Assembly (NCBI GenBank): GCA_900553365.1
Contig: USDL01000026.1
Coordinates: forward strand, 1-14,026
From: an uncultured Clostridium sp.
GTDB lineage: Bacteria > Bacillota > Clostridia > TANB77 > CAG-508
Length of the DNA: 14,026 nt
Direction: 5' to 3'
A program made the position numbers and the translations under genes. Shown piece by piece: positions 13,891-14,026 of the stretch (positions within the stretch are counted from its first letter, which is position 1; each line of letters starts with the position of its first letter). The notes beneath the pieces are model-generated. The model saw only the letters and a program-made list of their open reading frames with translations, searched no databases and had not been told where the DNA came from.

Positions 13891-14026
13891 ATGGCACAAC
13901 CAAAAAGAAGATGGTCAAAAGAAAGAACAAGAACAAAAAGATCAACATGGAAATTAGAAGAACCAAATATTGCAAGATGTAAACATTGTAATGAACCAGT
14001 AATGCCACACAGAGTTTGCTCAAATT
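13891..14026 (+). CDS. rpmF: 50S ribosomal protein L32, partial (3' end outside window)
   Basis: Small zinc-ribbon protein of the large ribosomal subunit. The 45 visible codons begin MAQPKRRWSKERTRTKRSTW and continue to a CKHC pair and PHRVC, matching the L32 pattern of a basic N-terminus followed by CxxC ... HRVC. The last cysteine pair is only half in view, so about 12-15 residues are missing at the right edge. AGGAGGG (13877-13883) lies seven bases before the ATG. It has its own strong promoter. A YceD/DUF177 gene often precedes rpmF in Firmicutes; here the cysteine-rich protein gene is upstream instead. Confidence 0.95.
   Translation, partial: MAQPKRRWSKERTRTKRSTWKLEEPNIARCKHCNEPVMPHRVCSN

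Overview
The window looks like chromosomal DNA from a low-GC Gram-positive anaerobe of the Clostridia (Bacillota). The basis is the strongly A-rich coding sequence, GGAGG-type ribosome binding sites before most genes, -35/-10 promoters of the housekeeping type, a fermentative bifunctional AdhE, the Firmicutes-style order tig-clpP-clpX, and a Clostridia-type gene (CD1247-like zinc protein) directly after efp. I cannot name a genus. There are thirteen protein genes: twelve on the + strand (the last one cut by the window edge) and one on the - strand. I see no rRNA, tRNA, CRISPR array, transposase or phage block, and no stretch over 300 bases without a gene.

Layout. Bases 1-109 hold no gene; the first 50 bases are unusually GC-rich for this window. 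From 110 to 3103 runs a co-directional block: a type 4 prepilin peptidase-like protease, an M24 Xaa-Pro peptidase, EF-P (with its own promoter) and a coiled-coil/zinc-ribbon protein. The block ends at a hairpin that serves as terminator for both strands. A membrane-anchored M23 (LytM-like) peptidase faces it on the - strand. It diverges from adhE, and each of the two genes has a recognisable promoter in the 159-base gap. adhE is translationally coupled to a small phosphotransferase/kinase-like gene, then comes a 12-bp perfect hairpin and a DUF368 membrane protein (PopT-type polyprenyl-phosphate transporter) closed by a terminator. Next are an M19 dipeptidase, then trigger factor (strong promoter), clpP and clpX, a small HD-domain protein, a cysteine-rich protein with a carboxypeptidase-regulatory-like fold, a terminator, and the start of rpmF (ribosomal protein L32) behind a TTGACA/TATACT promoter.

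How the genes fit together. Much of the window is protein quality control and translation: EF-P relieves proline stalls, trigger factor folds nascent chains, ClpXP degrades proteins, and the M24 and M19 peptidases recycle proline- and other dipeptides. A second theme is the envelope: the prepilin peptidase, the M23 hydrolase and the carrier-lipid transporter. adhE supplies ethanol fermentation.

I did not find an undescribed multi-gene system; most of the window is ordinary core genome. The items most worth a second look are non-coding: a 13-bp inverted repeat that would pair the ribosome binding site of the cysteine-rich gene only in read-through mRNA, with a promoter between the arms; the hairpin just ahead of popT; and a GC-rich hairpin between tig and clpP. 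Among proteins, the adhE-coupled kinase-like gene, the zinc/cysteine-rich protein after efp and the 12-cysteine protein before rpmF have no clear assigned roles.
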